DNA of 27,025 bases from Bacillota bacterium (GTDB taxonomy: Bacteria > Bacillota > Clostridia > Lachnospirales > Lachnospiraceae), in assembly GCA_023413555.1 (NCBI GenBank), contig JAEZPG010000024.1, positions 1-27,025 of the forward strand, written 5' to 3'. This document shows positions 15,528-23,788 of this stretch, one piece after another; position 1 is the stretch's first letter, and each line of letters opens with the position of its first letter. The position numbers and the translations under genes are program-made. Under the pieces are notes generated by a model. That model saw nothing but the letters and a program-made list of their open reading frames with translations, made no database searches and was not told where the DNA came from.

Positions 15528-16142
15528 CTACCTTTCTCTTACTGTTTTAATAAATTCCTCTATCTTATTACAGTCTTTAAACCCATTGGTCTCTACTCCC
15601 GAACTAGTGTCAACTCCATACAAATAATTGGTAGTAGCTGCTTTCTCTATAGCTATTAAAACATTATCCGATTGCAAGCCTCCTGCCAGGAAAAATGGAC
15701 GGTTTATTTTCTCAAGTAATGACCAATCAAAGCTTTCTCCTGTTCCCCCTGAACCATTATCTAATAAAACATAGTCGGCACTACCGGTGTTGGCTTTATT
15801 AACATCCTCGGGTATCCTAATTTCATAAGCCTGAATGATAGATCTTGTTGTATTAAATCTAAGCTTTTTTACATACTCGTCATCCTCTTTGCCGTGAAGC
15901 TGTATCATATCAATAATGCCTTGCTGGCAAAGGCTTAAAACAAACTCAATAGGTTCATTTACAAATACTCCGACTACCTGAATTCCTGCATCCAAATAGC
16001 CTCGAAGTTGCTTCGCCCTCTCCGGTGTAATATACCTTTTGCTGGTCTTTGCAAAAACAAATCCAATATAATCTGGCTTAAGAGCATTCACTATCTCTAT
16101 GTCCTTTTTACTTGTCAATCCACATATTTTAATCTTTATCAT
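15528..16142 (-). CDS. trpF: phosphoribosylanthranilate isomerase
   Basis: Amadori rearrangement of N-(5-phosphoribosyl)anthranilate to CdRP, a TIM-barrel enzyme of 204 residues. KICGLTSKKD at the N-terminus provides the general base C7; DNGSGGTGESFDW provides the general acid D128; GVDTSSGVE is the C-terminal phosphate-binding region. ATG 16142 overlaps the trpC stop as ATGA, with AAAGGAG 6-7 bases upstream inside trpC. TrpF is a separate protein here rather than fused to TrpC as in enterobacteria. Confidence 0.97.
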   Translation of the reverse strand: MIKIKICGLTSKKDIEIVNALKPDYIGFVFAKTSKRYITPERAKQLRGYLDAGIQVVGVFVNEPIEFVLSLCQQGIIDMIQLHGKEDDEYVKKLRFNTTRSIIQAYEIRIPEDVNKANTGSADYVLLDNGSGGTGESFDWSLLEKINRPFFLAGGLQSDNVLIAIEKAATTNYLYGVDTSSGVETNGFKDCNKIEEFIKTVRER

Positions 16143-16927
16143 AATAGCTCCTTTAGGGAAACCAGCATTGCCTCTTTATCCCTAGCCCTCATTAGGGTTT
16201 CTCCAATAAGGACACCATTTACACCAACATGGCTTAAGGCTGCAACCTCCTCTGGTGATTGAATACCACTCTCTGCGATAAACAGAATATCGTCTGGCAC
16301 TAGTCTTCTTAGTCGTTGGCTATTCGTCACATCCACGCTAAAATCTTTTAAATTACGATTATTTACACCAATTATTCTCGCTCCTGCCCGTAAAGCCATT
16401 GCAATCTCTTCTTCATTATGAGCTTCCACGAAGGCTGACAAGCCTAAACTATCACAAATAGTAATGTATGCGGAAAGATTTTTTTCTGACAAAAGGGCAC
16501 AAATTAAAAGCACTGCTGCTGCTCCGAGAGTCTTTGCCTCATAAATCATATACTCATCTACTACAAAATCTTTACGTAAGCAAGGAATTGCTACCTCCTT
16601 GGCTATCCCTTTAAGGTAAGTGTCACTGCCCATGAACCACTTCGGTTCCGTCAGAACAGAGATTGCTGCTGCCCCCGCTGCTTCATACTCCCTGGCAATT
16701 CCAAGATAGTCAAACTCCGATGTAATCAATCCCTTGGAAGGAGATGCTTTTTTACATTCACATATAAATGCCATAGGCTTAGTCTTAAGGGCTTCCTCAA
16801 AAGGGAATCCGGTATCACAATCCATGAGAAATGCTTCTCCCTTTATCTCCTCCATTGATTTCATTGCTTTCGTCTGATGAATTCTGATTTTGGTGTAGGA
16901 CGCTATGGATTCTAATATATTACTCAT
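16139..16927 (-). CDS. trpC: indole-3-glycerol phosphate synthase
   Basis: Closes the indole ring by decarboxylating CdRP to indole-3-glycerol phosphate. 262-residue TIM barrel. Catalytic residues by family pattern are K59 in ICECKKASPSKG (55-66), K119 in CLRKDFV, E168 in FVEAH, the asparagine in GVNNRNL (187-193) and E219 in IAESGI. ATG 16927 overlaps the trpD stop by one base (TAATG). Monofunctional, in the middle of the operon. Confidence 0.97.
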   Translation of the reverse strand: MSNILESIASYTKIRIHQTKAMKSMEEIKGEAFLMDCDTGFPFEEALKTKPMAFICECKKASPSKGLITSEFDYLGIAREYEAAGAAAISVLTEPKWFMGSDTYLKGIAKEVAIPCLRKDFVVDEYMIYEAKTLGAAAVLLICALLSEKNLSAYITICDSLGLSAFVEAHNEEEIAMALRAGARIIGVNNRNLKDFSVDVTNSQRLRRLVPDDILFIAESGIQSPEEVAALSHVGVNGVLIGETLMRARDKEAMLVSLKELL

Positions 16928-17943
16928 TATTCACCTGTTGCCTTTCTAAACTCTACTAGCTTTCTATAGGCTGCGCCTGTGTCAATCAGTTGTGCTGCCA
17001 ACACAATACCATCCTTTAAATTTGTTGCCTTCCCACCCACATAGAGGCCGGCTGCTGCATTGAGTAATACAGTATCTCTCATCGGTCCTGTAACTCCATT
17101 TAAAATGTCTGTGGTAATCTTCGCATTCTCCTCTGGTGTACCTCCAACCAGATCTTCTTTACTGCAACGGCTCAGTCCCAGATCTTCTGGAGACAGAATA
17201 TATCCCCAATACTCTCCCTCTTTAAATTCACATATCGTTGTTGGGGCACTAAGGGACAATTCATCTAATTTATCCTGACCATAAACCACCATACCTCTTT
17301 TTACGCCGAGACTTGTTAATACACGAGCTAATGGCTGTACAAGTGTCTCGTCATAAACACCTAGAATCTGCATGGAAGGATGAGCTGGATTAGTGAGAGG
17401 CCCTAAGATATTGAATACGGTTCTAAATCCTAATTCCTTTCGTATAGATCCTACATACTTCATGGAAGTGTGATACTTCTGGGCAAACAAGAAACAAATC
17501 CCCACTTCTTGTAATAACTTTATACAGGTATCCGGCTCTAAATATATATTAATTCCAAGGGCCTCTAAACAGTCTGCTGTTCCACACTGAGAGGAAGCTG
17601 CTCTATTACCATGTTTGGCAACTTTAATTCCTGCAGCTGCTAGCACTAAGGCCGCTGTAGTAGAGATATTAAAGCTGTGAGCACCATCCCCTCCCGTACC
17701 TACAATGTCCATAACCTCCATATCATGGGTAAGCTGTAAGGCATGGCTTCGCATAGCTTCTGCACAACCTGTGATCTCCTGTATGGTCTCTGACTTAGTA
17801 TTCTTTGTAGTAAGTGCTGCCAAAAATGCTGCATTTTGTGTCTGGGTTGTCTCCCCATTCATAATTTCATTCATTACTTGGAATGCTTCATCGTAAGTTA
17901 GATCTCCTTTATTCACAAGCTTAACAATAGCTTCTTTAATCAT
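16927..17943 (-). CDS. trpD: anthranilate phosphoribosyltransferase
   Basis: Attaches the phosphoribosyl group of PRPP to anthranilate. 338 residues, the standard length of the unfused enzyme. Motifs are DIVGTGGDGAHSFNIST (79-95; PRPP/anthranilate site), KHGNRAASS (110-118) and a C-terminal domain with GVKRGMVVYGQDKLDELSL. The ATG at 17943 lies inside the end of trpG (8-base overlap through ATGATTAA), with GGGAGG 9 bases upstream, so translation is coupled to trpG. Confidence 0.97.
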   Translation of the reverse strand: MIKEAIVKLVNKGDLTYDEAFQVMNEIMNGETTQTQNAAFLAALTTKNTKSETIQEITGCAEAMRSHALQLTHDMEVMDIVGTGGDGAHSFNISTTAALVLAAAGIKVAKHGNRAASSQCGTADCLEALGINIYLEPDTCIKLLQEVGICFLFAQKYHTSMKYVGSIRKELGFRTVFNILGPLTNPAHPSMQILGVYDETLVQPLARVLTSLGVKRGMVVYGQDKLDELSLSAPTTICEFKEGEYWGYILSPEDLGLSRCSKEDLVGGTPEENAKITTDILNGVTGPMRDTVLLNAAAGLYVGGKATNLKDGIVLAAQLIDTGAAYRKLVEFRKATGE

Positions 17944-18529
17944 ACTTATGCCTCCCTTTCATTACTTGGTCAATAAAATTCTGTAGTATATTCTTTCCCT
18001 CCGGTGTCATAATGGATTCCGGGTGAAACTGAAGCCCGTAGACCTCATCGGTTTCATGCTTTACTGCCATGATCTCTCCATCTATAGTTCTTGCGATTAC
18101 CTTAAGACAATCGGGTAAGGTTTCCTCTTCCACTGCCAAGGAGTGGTACCTTGCCACAGGTACGGTGTCGGGGCAATTCTTAAATATTGGGATGGTACCA
18201 TCGAGAATTGCCTGTGATTGTTTTCCATGCATCAGTTCCTTAGCATAGGTAATGGTTCCTCCATAGGCCTGGCAAATAGATTGATGTCCTAAGCATACTC
18301 CAAGAATAGGAATCTTACTTCCTAACTCTTTCACAGTCGCTACACAGATTCCTGCATCTTTTGGTCTACCTGGCCCCGGTGAAAGGATTATGGCCTCCGG
18401 TTGTAGAGATTCAAGTTCTTCCACTGTCATGGCGTCATTACGAATCACCTGAATATCAGAGGTGATAGAGCCAAGGAGCTGATACAAATTATAAGAAAAG
18501 CTGTCATAATTATCGATTATTACAATCAT
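17936..18529 (-). CDS. trpG: anthranilate synthase glutamine amidotransferase component
   Basis: Supplies ammonia from glutamine to TrpE. 197-residue class I glutamine amidotransferase with the catalytic triad C79 (ILGVCLGHQ), H169 and E171 (LQFHPESI). The oxyanion region SPGPGRPKDAG is at 50-60. Such subunits may be shared with folate synthesis (PabA) in some bacteria, but position inside the trp operon argues for TrpG. ATG 18529 overlaps the trpE stop as ATGA; AGGAGG is 4 bases upstream. It is not fused to trpD, unlike E. coli. Confidence 0.96.
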   Translation of the reverse strand: MIVIIDNYDSFSYNLYQLLGSITSDIQVIRNDAMTVEELESLQPEAIILSPGPGRPKDAGICVATVKELGSKIPILGVCLGHQSICQAYGGTITYAKELMHGKQSQAILDGTIPIFKNCPDTVPVARYHSLAVEEETLPDCLKVIARTIDGEIMAVKHETDEVYGLQFHPESIMTPEGKNILQNFIDQVMKGRHKYD

Positions 18530-19989
18530 TCTACCTCCTCCTGCGCCTTCTCTACCGCACTCACTACTGCTGCTGCTTTATTCAGACACTCCTGATACTC
18601 CTTTTCCGGTATCGAGTCTGCCACAATGCCGGCTCCACTTCGGATAAATACTTTATTATTTTTCTTATATACAATTCGAATAGCAATGCAGGTATCCAGA
18701 TTTCCGGTAAAGTCAAGGTACCCTATTGCACCACCATAGATTCCCCGTTTATTGTTCTCCAAATCATTGATTAGTTGACACGCTCTCAACTTTGGCGCTC
18801 CTGACAAAGTTCCGGCAGGTAGGATGGCGTTGATGGCATCTAGAGCATCTTTATCGTTTCTAATCTGCCCTTTTACCGTGGAACCAATATGCATTACATG
18901 AGAATACCGCTGTATGGTATGGTATTGCTCCACTTCAACGGAACCAAATTCACTAATCTTGCCTAAGTCATTACGTCCCAAATCTACTAGCATATTATGT
19001 TCTGCCAGTTCCTTGGTATCCTGTAAAAGTTCTTCTTCCAATCTAACATCCTCTTCTTCAGTTTCGCCCCTAGGTCTGGTACCCGCAAGAGGAAATGTTC
19101 GAAGTGTCCCCTGCTCTAGTTTTACTAAGGTTTCCGGTGAAGCACCCGCTACCTCCATATCAGAGCCGGAAAAATAGAACATGTAGGGTGACGGATTCAA
19201 TGTTCTTAGAATCCGATAGGTATGAAACAGACTTCCTTCAAAATCTGCTTCCAACCGATTGGAAAGGACAATCTGAAAAATATCTCCCTCCACAATATGA
19301 TGCTTTGCTTTCTCTACCATGGCACAATATTCCTCCTTGGAAAAGAGCGGCTGAAAGGAGGATAACAGCTTTCCAGCTAGCTCACGTTTTGGTTCCCCAT
19401 TACAAATAAGCTCTGCCAACTCTATAAGCTCCTGTTGCCCCTTTCTATAACTCTCTTCTGGATTCTCTATTGAGATGTTTACTATAATAATCATTTTCTG
19501 ACGGTAATTATCAAAAGCAATAACTTTGTCAAATAACATCAGGTCCACATCTTTGAATTTCTCTATATCCTCTCCATCCAGTTGAAGAGATGGTTCTACA
19601 TATTTGATGTAATCGTAAGAGAAATACCCCACTAGCCCTCCAGTAAAGGGTGGAAAGTTCTTGATCACAGGACTTTTATAGTCTTTCAACAATTCTCTTA
19701 TGTACTCCTGCAGATTTTCACTCTTAATGCTCTTCCCATCTAGTTTTATATTTCCGTTGACACAGGTCAGCTCGTGCTTTGGTTCATAACCTAGAAAGGT
19801 ATACCTTCCCCATTTCTCATTATCTGCGCCACTTTCTAACATATAGCAATGTTTAGAGACATTCATGAGGATTCTCATAACTTCAATCGGTGTTTTACTG
19901 TCAGATAGCATCTCCATGCTAATTGGGGCAATGTTATAAGTCCCCTCCGCTGCAATCTGTTTTATCTCTTCCAAACTTGGTCTTATCAT
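18526..19989 (-). CDS. trpE: anthranilate synthase component I
   Basis: Converts chorismate to anthranilate with ammonia from TrpG, the committed step of tryptophan synthesis. 487 residues, normal. The N-terminal domain contains CYMLESGADNEKWGRYTFLG (48-67), which covers the LES element associated with tryptophan feedback binding in this family. The chorismate-binding domain shows FQIVLSNR, ASPETLVKL, RTFPLAGTRPRGETEEED, LVDLGRNDLGK, LSGAPKLRA and YGGAIGYLDF. ATG 19989 follows AAGGAGG at 7-base spacing. It is the first gene of trpEGDCFBA, preceded by a T-box leader, so expression should rise when tRNA-Trp is uncharged. Confidence 0.98.
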   Translation of the reverse strand: MIRPSLEEIKQIAAEGTYNIAPISMEMLSDSKTPIEVMRILMNVSKHCYMLESGADNEKWGRYTFLGYEPKHELTCVNGNIKLDGKSIKSENLQEYIRELLKDYKSPVIKNFPPFTGGLVGYFSYDYIKYVEPSLQLDGEDIEKFKDVDLMLFDKVIAFDNYRQKMIIIVNISIENPEESYRKGQQELIELAELICNGEPKRELAGKLLSSFQPLFSKEEYCAMVEKAKHHIVEGDIFQIVLSNRLEADFEGSLFHTYRILRTLNPSPYMFYFSGSDMEVAGASPETLVKLEQGTLRTFPLAGTRPRGETEEEDVRLEEELLQDTKELAEHNMLVDLGRNDLGKISEFGSVEVEQYHTIQRYSHVMHIGSTVKGQIRNDKDALDAINAILPAGTLSGAPKLRACQLINDLENNKRGIYGGAIGYLDFTGNLDTCIAIRIVYKKNNKVFIRSGAGIVADSIPEKEYQECLNKAAAVVSAVEKAQEEVE

Positions 19990-20040
19990 AGTAAACCTCC
20001 TTTTCCCTCCAACACTCTGTCAATGACTTTCCTATCAAAC

Positions 20041-20079
20041 AAAAAAAGTCCTTGACAGAATTTGATTTCTGTCAAGGAC
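20041..20079 (-). terminator. T-box leader attenuator of the trp operon
   Basis: On the minus strand, a 13-bp perfect stem (arms 20067-20079 and 20048-20060) with a 6-base loop runs into seven T (20041-20047). The upstream arm contains CCTTGA, which alternatively pairs with TCAAGG (20105-20110) next to the T-box sequence. The two structures are mutually exclusive, which is the switch. Confidence 0.93.
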
Positions 20080-20324
20080 GAATCATTAACTATCCGCGGT
20101 ACCACCTTGATTTGTAGCACAAGCTACACACTTAGCAGAATACTTACATATTCCCGACAACTTACGTATGCCTACACGTCGCAGAATACTCAGCTTTCGC
20201 CTTTGACTGCGCCCTCCGCGATCCATTTAATAGCTTGTTTTCTGCCCGACTCACACCTACACGGGCTCTCTGTGAGAGCATCACTATTTTTATCTTCGCT
20301 TCAACGGTTTGAAAATATTTACTT
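20041..20324 (-). ncRNA. T-box riboswitch leader, tryptophan-specific
   Basis: Untranslated leader of the trp operon. The T-box sequence GGTGGTACCGCG (rc of 20095-20106) binds the free 3' end of uncharged tRNA. Stem I shows the AGAGAGC element and a GCCCG/CGGGC stem (20262-20266 / 20244-20248). A TGG triplet (rc of 20223-20225) followed by A sits in the 3' side of Stem I where the specifier belongs, giving Trp. Stem III is TGTAGC-TTGT-GCTACA (20113-20128), directly before the antiterminator. An imperfect repeat lies between Stem I and Stem III. Uncharged tRNA-Trp should stabilise the antiterminator and permit trpE transcription. Specifier assignment is by position and operon content. Confidence 0.93.
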
Positions 20325-20330
20325 TTTCAT

Positions 20331-20359
20331 ATACTATCATGTTAATTTATGGATGTCAA
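20331..20359 (-). promoter_or_regulatory. trp operon promoter
   Basis: Consensus TTGACA (20354-20359), exactly 17 bases, then TAGTAT (20331-20336) on the minus strand, placing the start near 20324, at the beginning of the T-box leader. No second regulatory repeat is evident, so control is probably mainly by the leader RNA. The remaining 20360-20490 up to the MCP stop holds no gene; it has only a weak hairpin made of AATCTCT/AGAGATT arms. Confidence 0.85.
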
Positions 20360-20490
20360 CTAATTTTATAATAAATTTCCATAGTTTTCTTATTCCATAA
20401 GGTAGTATAATTTTCTATTAAGAGGAATCCTTTACTTCTTAACATTATTGTATGACCAATCTCTCTATGTTGATACCCCTTGATCAGAGA

Positions 20491-21993
20491 TTATTCCTTC
20501 TCTACAATCTGTTGCAAGTATATGGATATCTGATTCACTTGATCAAAGATATTGTTCATATCCTGATTCAGTTTATCCTGGTTCGTTAGACTTTCCTTAA
20601 TCTCTAATATCATATCAGAGGAATGATCCATTAATTTTGTCATATTCTCAGCCATAGTAACTACCTCATTTACATAGTTCTTTGAATTCATACAGCTGTC
20701 AGCGATTTCCTCAACAACGGATAAAGAGGTTTTTTGAATCTCACTAATACTGACAGCCTCTTCCTTGGCATGTTCAATCCGTTCCATACCTGATTTTACT
20801 GATCCTGTACTCTTTTTTATAGATTCATCTGCATGGACGGAACTTTCCATAATATCTGAAACGTGTTGAGTGATTCGTCCTACGGCTGATTGAGATGCCT
20901 CTGCAAGCTTTCCGACTTCCTCTGCGACAACGGCAAAACCTTTTCCATTTTCACCTGCACGGGCTGCTTCAATAGAAGCATTTAATGCAAGGAGGCTTGT
21001 CTGATTGGCAATATCCGTGATTATATTGGTAAGTTCACCTATTTCATTTGTTCTCTGCTCTAAGACTTCAATTGCCATACGGGTGTCCTCTGTTGTATGA
21101 TCGATAGCGTTCATGCTAGAAACCGCCTCATCCATAATACCTATGTACGCTCTTGTGCTCTCAAATGTTTTCTTTGTCACCTCACGCATTTTTTCTGCTT
21201 TATGGTTAATTTCATCAATCAATTCTGTTAACTGGTGAATACTAGTTACTGTATTATTTACGTAATCTTGATTGCTATTACAATCCTCAAGTGTTTTCCC
21301 AGCAAAATCAAAAATCTCTTCCGTGCTTTTTTGACTGGCAGTAAGTGAGTCATGGAGTTTATCCATGTTAGTAACAAGATTATTGGATGCTTCTTCACAG
21401 TTAGCAACCACCTCTTGAATTCGCTCCGTACTATGCTGATTCTCTAAGAGCTTACGTGCCTGTTTGGAAATCGTGATAAAAATGGCAGAAAGTGCAATAT
21501 ATTCGATGGTATAACCTATGAAATAACTAAGGAACCAGGAAAATGAAGAACCTCCCTCTGATAGCTCTACATTTTGGGATCGAATGAAAACTGCCACCAA
21601 CATACATAAATATTCGAAAATTGCTATATGAGTTGTAAATTTGGTGTCAAAATAAATACAACTAATGGCCAGTGCTAGAATATAAGTCATATAAATTCCG
21701 ACAGCTGGATTACAAGCCATAATAGCAATTACCAAGGCCAAAGACATCACTGAATAATATTTTAATACTGATGTTGATATACTGTATTTAGATAAAATAG
21801 CAGGGGATATGGTACAGATACAGCCTATAGATGTAATAATAATCAAATCGTGAATCTTAAGTCTAAAAATTCCTAAGATTGACATCAAAAACAGCGCGGG
21901 AAAAACCAATGTCAACCATAATAGTATTTTACGGACCATATTATTGACACGTTTATCGTTTTCTATAAAAAATTGTGTACTTCCCTCGTTCAT
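20491..21993 (-). CDS. methyl-accepting chemotaxis protein with six-helix membrane sensor region
   Basis: 500-residue transmembrane chemoreceptor. Residues 23-176 carry six hydrophobic segments with almost no extracytoplasmic loop; no HAMP pattern or periplasmic ligand domain is seen. The cytoplasmic part (about 185-500) is a long coiled-coil signalling domain whose hairpin tip reads IADIANQT-like as ITDIANQTSLLALNASIEAA (325-344), then ARAGENGKGFAVVAEEV; it should contact CheA and CheW. The tip has QTS where QTN is commonest. No C-terminal CheR-tethering pentapeptide. I start at ATG 21993 because GGAGGA (22001-22006) lies 7 bases upstream; an in-frame ATG at 22008 overlaps that site. Monocistronic, no che genes nearby. 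Signal unknown. Confidence 0.93.
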   Translation of the reverse strand: MNEGSTQFFIENDKRVNNMVRKILLWLTLVFPALFLMSILGIFRLKIHDLIIITSIGCICTISPAILSKYSISTSVLKYYSVMSLALVIAIMACNPAVGIYMTYILALAISCIYFDTKFTTHIAIFEYLCMLVAVFIRSQNVELSEGGSSFSWFLSYFIGYTIEYIALSAIFITISKQARKLLENQHSTERIQEVVANCEEASNNLVTNMDKLHDSLTASQKSTEEIFDFAGKTLEDCNSNQDYVNNTVTSIHQLTELIDEINHKAEKMREVTKKTFESTRAYIGIMDEAVSSMNAIDHTTEDTRMAIEVLEQRTNEIGELTNIITDIANQTSLLALNASIEAARAGENGKGFAVVAEEVGKLAEASQSAVGRITQHVSDIMESSVHADESIKKSTGSVKSGMERIEHAKEEAVSISEIQKTSLSVVEEIADSCMNSKNYVNEVVTMAENMTKLMDHSSDMILEIKESLTNQDKLNQDMNNIFDQVNQISIYLQQIVEKE

Positions 21994-22052
21994 TGAGCGA
22001 TCCTCCATTCTTAATAATGTAAATTTCTACATGTTTCTTTATAATATGTTTT

Positions 22053-22061
22053 ATTATATCA
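22053..22061 (-). promoter_or_regulatory. putative extended -10 promoter of the MCP gene
   Basis: TGATATAAT on the minus strand, an extended -10 element about 60 bases before the MCP start. No clear -35 and no flagellar sigma (TAAA...GCCGATAA) pattern is seen. Confidence 0.35.
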
Positions 22062-22163
22062 ATTCTTCCCTTAAATATCCATATTTTTTTAACATTTGCA
22101 TCACTCTTAGGAAATTACTAATTCTCTATATAAGGAAGATGGCTCTTTCCCCTGTGTTAACTG

Positions 22164-22198
22164 AAAAATCCCTGACAGAGCCTTACCTCTGACAGGGA
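22164..22198 (-). terminator. terminator of the peptide ABC transporter operon
   Basis: On the minus strand, TCCCTGTCAGAG and CTCTGTCAGGGA (22187-22198 and 22169-22180) form a 12-bp stem with one central T-T mismatch and a 6-base loop, followed by five T (22164-22168). It lies 8 bases past the ATPase stop. Confidence 0.85.
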
Positions 22199-22206
22199 TA
22201 TAGTCC

Positions 22207-23781
22207 TTACAATACTGACTCCAATAACTCCTTTGTATACTCGTTCTCTGGGTGAAAATAAATATCTTCACGGCTACCTTGTTCTAGCAGGACACCGTCC
22301 TTCATCACACCGATTCTGTCGCACATCTGATACACCACATGTAAATCATGAGAAATAAACAGATAGGACAGCCCAAACTTTTCCTTTAAGTCCTTTAACA
22401 AAGTCAGAATCTGATCTTGTATCGTAACATCCAAAGCAGACACTGGTTCATCTAGGATAATGAACTTCTCATTATTCATCAGAGCACAGGCAATGGCAAC
22501 CCTTTGCCTCTGACCTCCACTTAGTTCATAAATATATCGTTTTGCATAGAAATGCTCCAAGCCTACTAAACCAAGCATTTCATGGACTCTTTCCTTTCTC
22601 TTAGCTTTGCTAAATATTCCCTGAATCTTTAGCGGCTCTTCAAGAATCCATCCTATTGTACGACTGCGGTTTAGACTGCTATAGGGATCCTGAAATACCA
22701 TTTGGGGCCGTTTTGAGGATACAGTAATACTGCCTTCAATATTAGTGTTTAACCCAATCATTGCCTTGGCAAGGGTAGATTTACCGGAACCCGATTCCCC
22801 TACTATGCCATAGACCTCGCCTTCCTTGATAGAGAAGCTGACAGACTTCACCACTTCCCTACGAACAGTTTTAGATAGTAAGCCCTTTGTCTTCACATTA
22901 TAATACACAGAAAGTCCTTCAACCTGAACAATAGCAGGCTTCTCTTCTGTTTGAGCACTTTCTTTCATAGGTTCCACCTTAGGAGCCGCTTTCACCAAAC
23001 GTTTTGTATACTCCTCCTTTGGTGAGGTGAACAAATCTCTCGTGTTGCCCTGCTCTACAATAACTCCTTCATACATCACTAGGGCTCTGTCACACAGTGA
23101 TTGCACCACCCCAAGATCATGGGAGATAAATAGAATGGAGACGCCATATTCTTTGTTAAGCTTAGATAGAAGCTTAATAATCTGCTTCTGAACTGTTACA
23201 TCTAAGGCTGTAGTTGGCTCATCCGCAATCAGAAGTTTTGGCCTTGCTATCATAGCCATGGCTATCATGACACGCTGTCTCATACCACCCGAAAGCTCAT
23301 GAGGATATTTACCATATAAGGCTTCTACGTCACAAAGTCCCACTTCTGACAGCATTTGAAGGGTCTTTTCTCTATAAATAGATTTTGTTTTCTTCTTATC
23401 ATTATGAAGCCTTAATACTTCTTCCACCTGAGAGCCAATTGGTATCACAGGATTTAAGCTGGTCATAGGCTCCTGAAATACCATCGTAATCTCTTTTCCC
23501 CGTAGCTGGCATTTTCCCTCATCTGACAAGTGAAGCAAATCCCTTCCTTCAAAGACAATACTTCCTTCTGTTACCTTACAGTCTTCTTTTAACAAATCCA
23601 TAATAGCCAAGGAGGTAATGGATTTTCCGGAACCACTTTCTCCGACAATCCCAATAATCTCACCTGGCATAACCGAAAAAGTTATCCCCCTTACTACCTC
23701 GTCGTTTACCTTTCTATCCACAAAACTCACATGTAGATTGTCGACTGTTAAAATTGGTACCTTGGCATTATTCTCTTTCAT
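22207..23781 (-). CDS. double ATP-binding protein of a peptide/nickel-type ABC importer
   Basis: 524 residues carrying two complete nucleotide-binding domains, equivalent to DppD/OppD plus DppF/OppF in one chain. Domain 1 (about 8-265): Walker A GESGSGKS (47-54), Q-loop FQEP, signature LSGGMRQR (163-170), Walker B LLIADEPT (183-190), HD 221-222. A linker of about 20 charged residues follows. Domain 2 (about 285-524): Walker A GESGSGKST (328-336), FQDP, LSGGQRQR (420-427), FIILDEP (440-446), HD. Both sites look intact. The cysteine-rich metal-binding tail seen in many OppD/OppF proteins is not obvious. The start lies 7 bases after the upstream permease stop, with AAAGGTAGG as a modest ribosome site. 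Last gene of the operon. Confidence 0.95.
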   Translation of the reverse strand: MKENNAKVPILTVDNLHVSFVDRKVNDEVVRGITFSVMPGEIIGIVGESGSGKSITSLAIMDLLKEDCKVTEGSIVFEGRDLLHLSDEGKCQLRGKEITMVFQEPMTSLNPVIPIGSQVEEVLRLHNDKKKTKSIYREKTLQMLSEVGLCDVEALYGKYPHELSGGMRQRVMIAMAMIARPKLLIADEPTTALDVTVQKQIIKLLSKLNKEYGVSILFISHDLGVVQSLCDRALVMYEGVIVEQGNTRDLFTSPKEEYTKRLVKAAPKVEPMKESAQTEEKPAIVQVEGLSVYYNVKTKGLLSKTVRREVVKSVSFSIKEGEVYGIVGESGSGKSTLAKAMIGLNTNIEGSITVSSKRPQMVFQDPYSSLNRSRTIGWILEEPLKIQGIFSKAKRKERVHEMLGLVGLEHFYAKRYIYELSGGQRQRVAIACALMNNEKFIILDEPVSALDVTIQDQILTLLKDLKEKFGLSYLFISHDLHVVYQMCDRIGVMKDGVLLEQGSREDIYFHPENEYTKELLESVL

Positions 23782-23788
23782 CCAAAAC

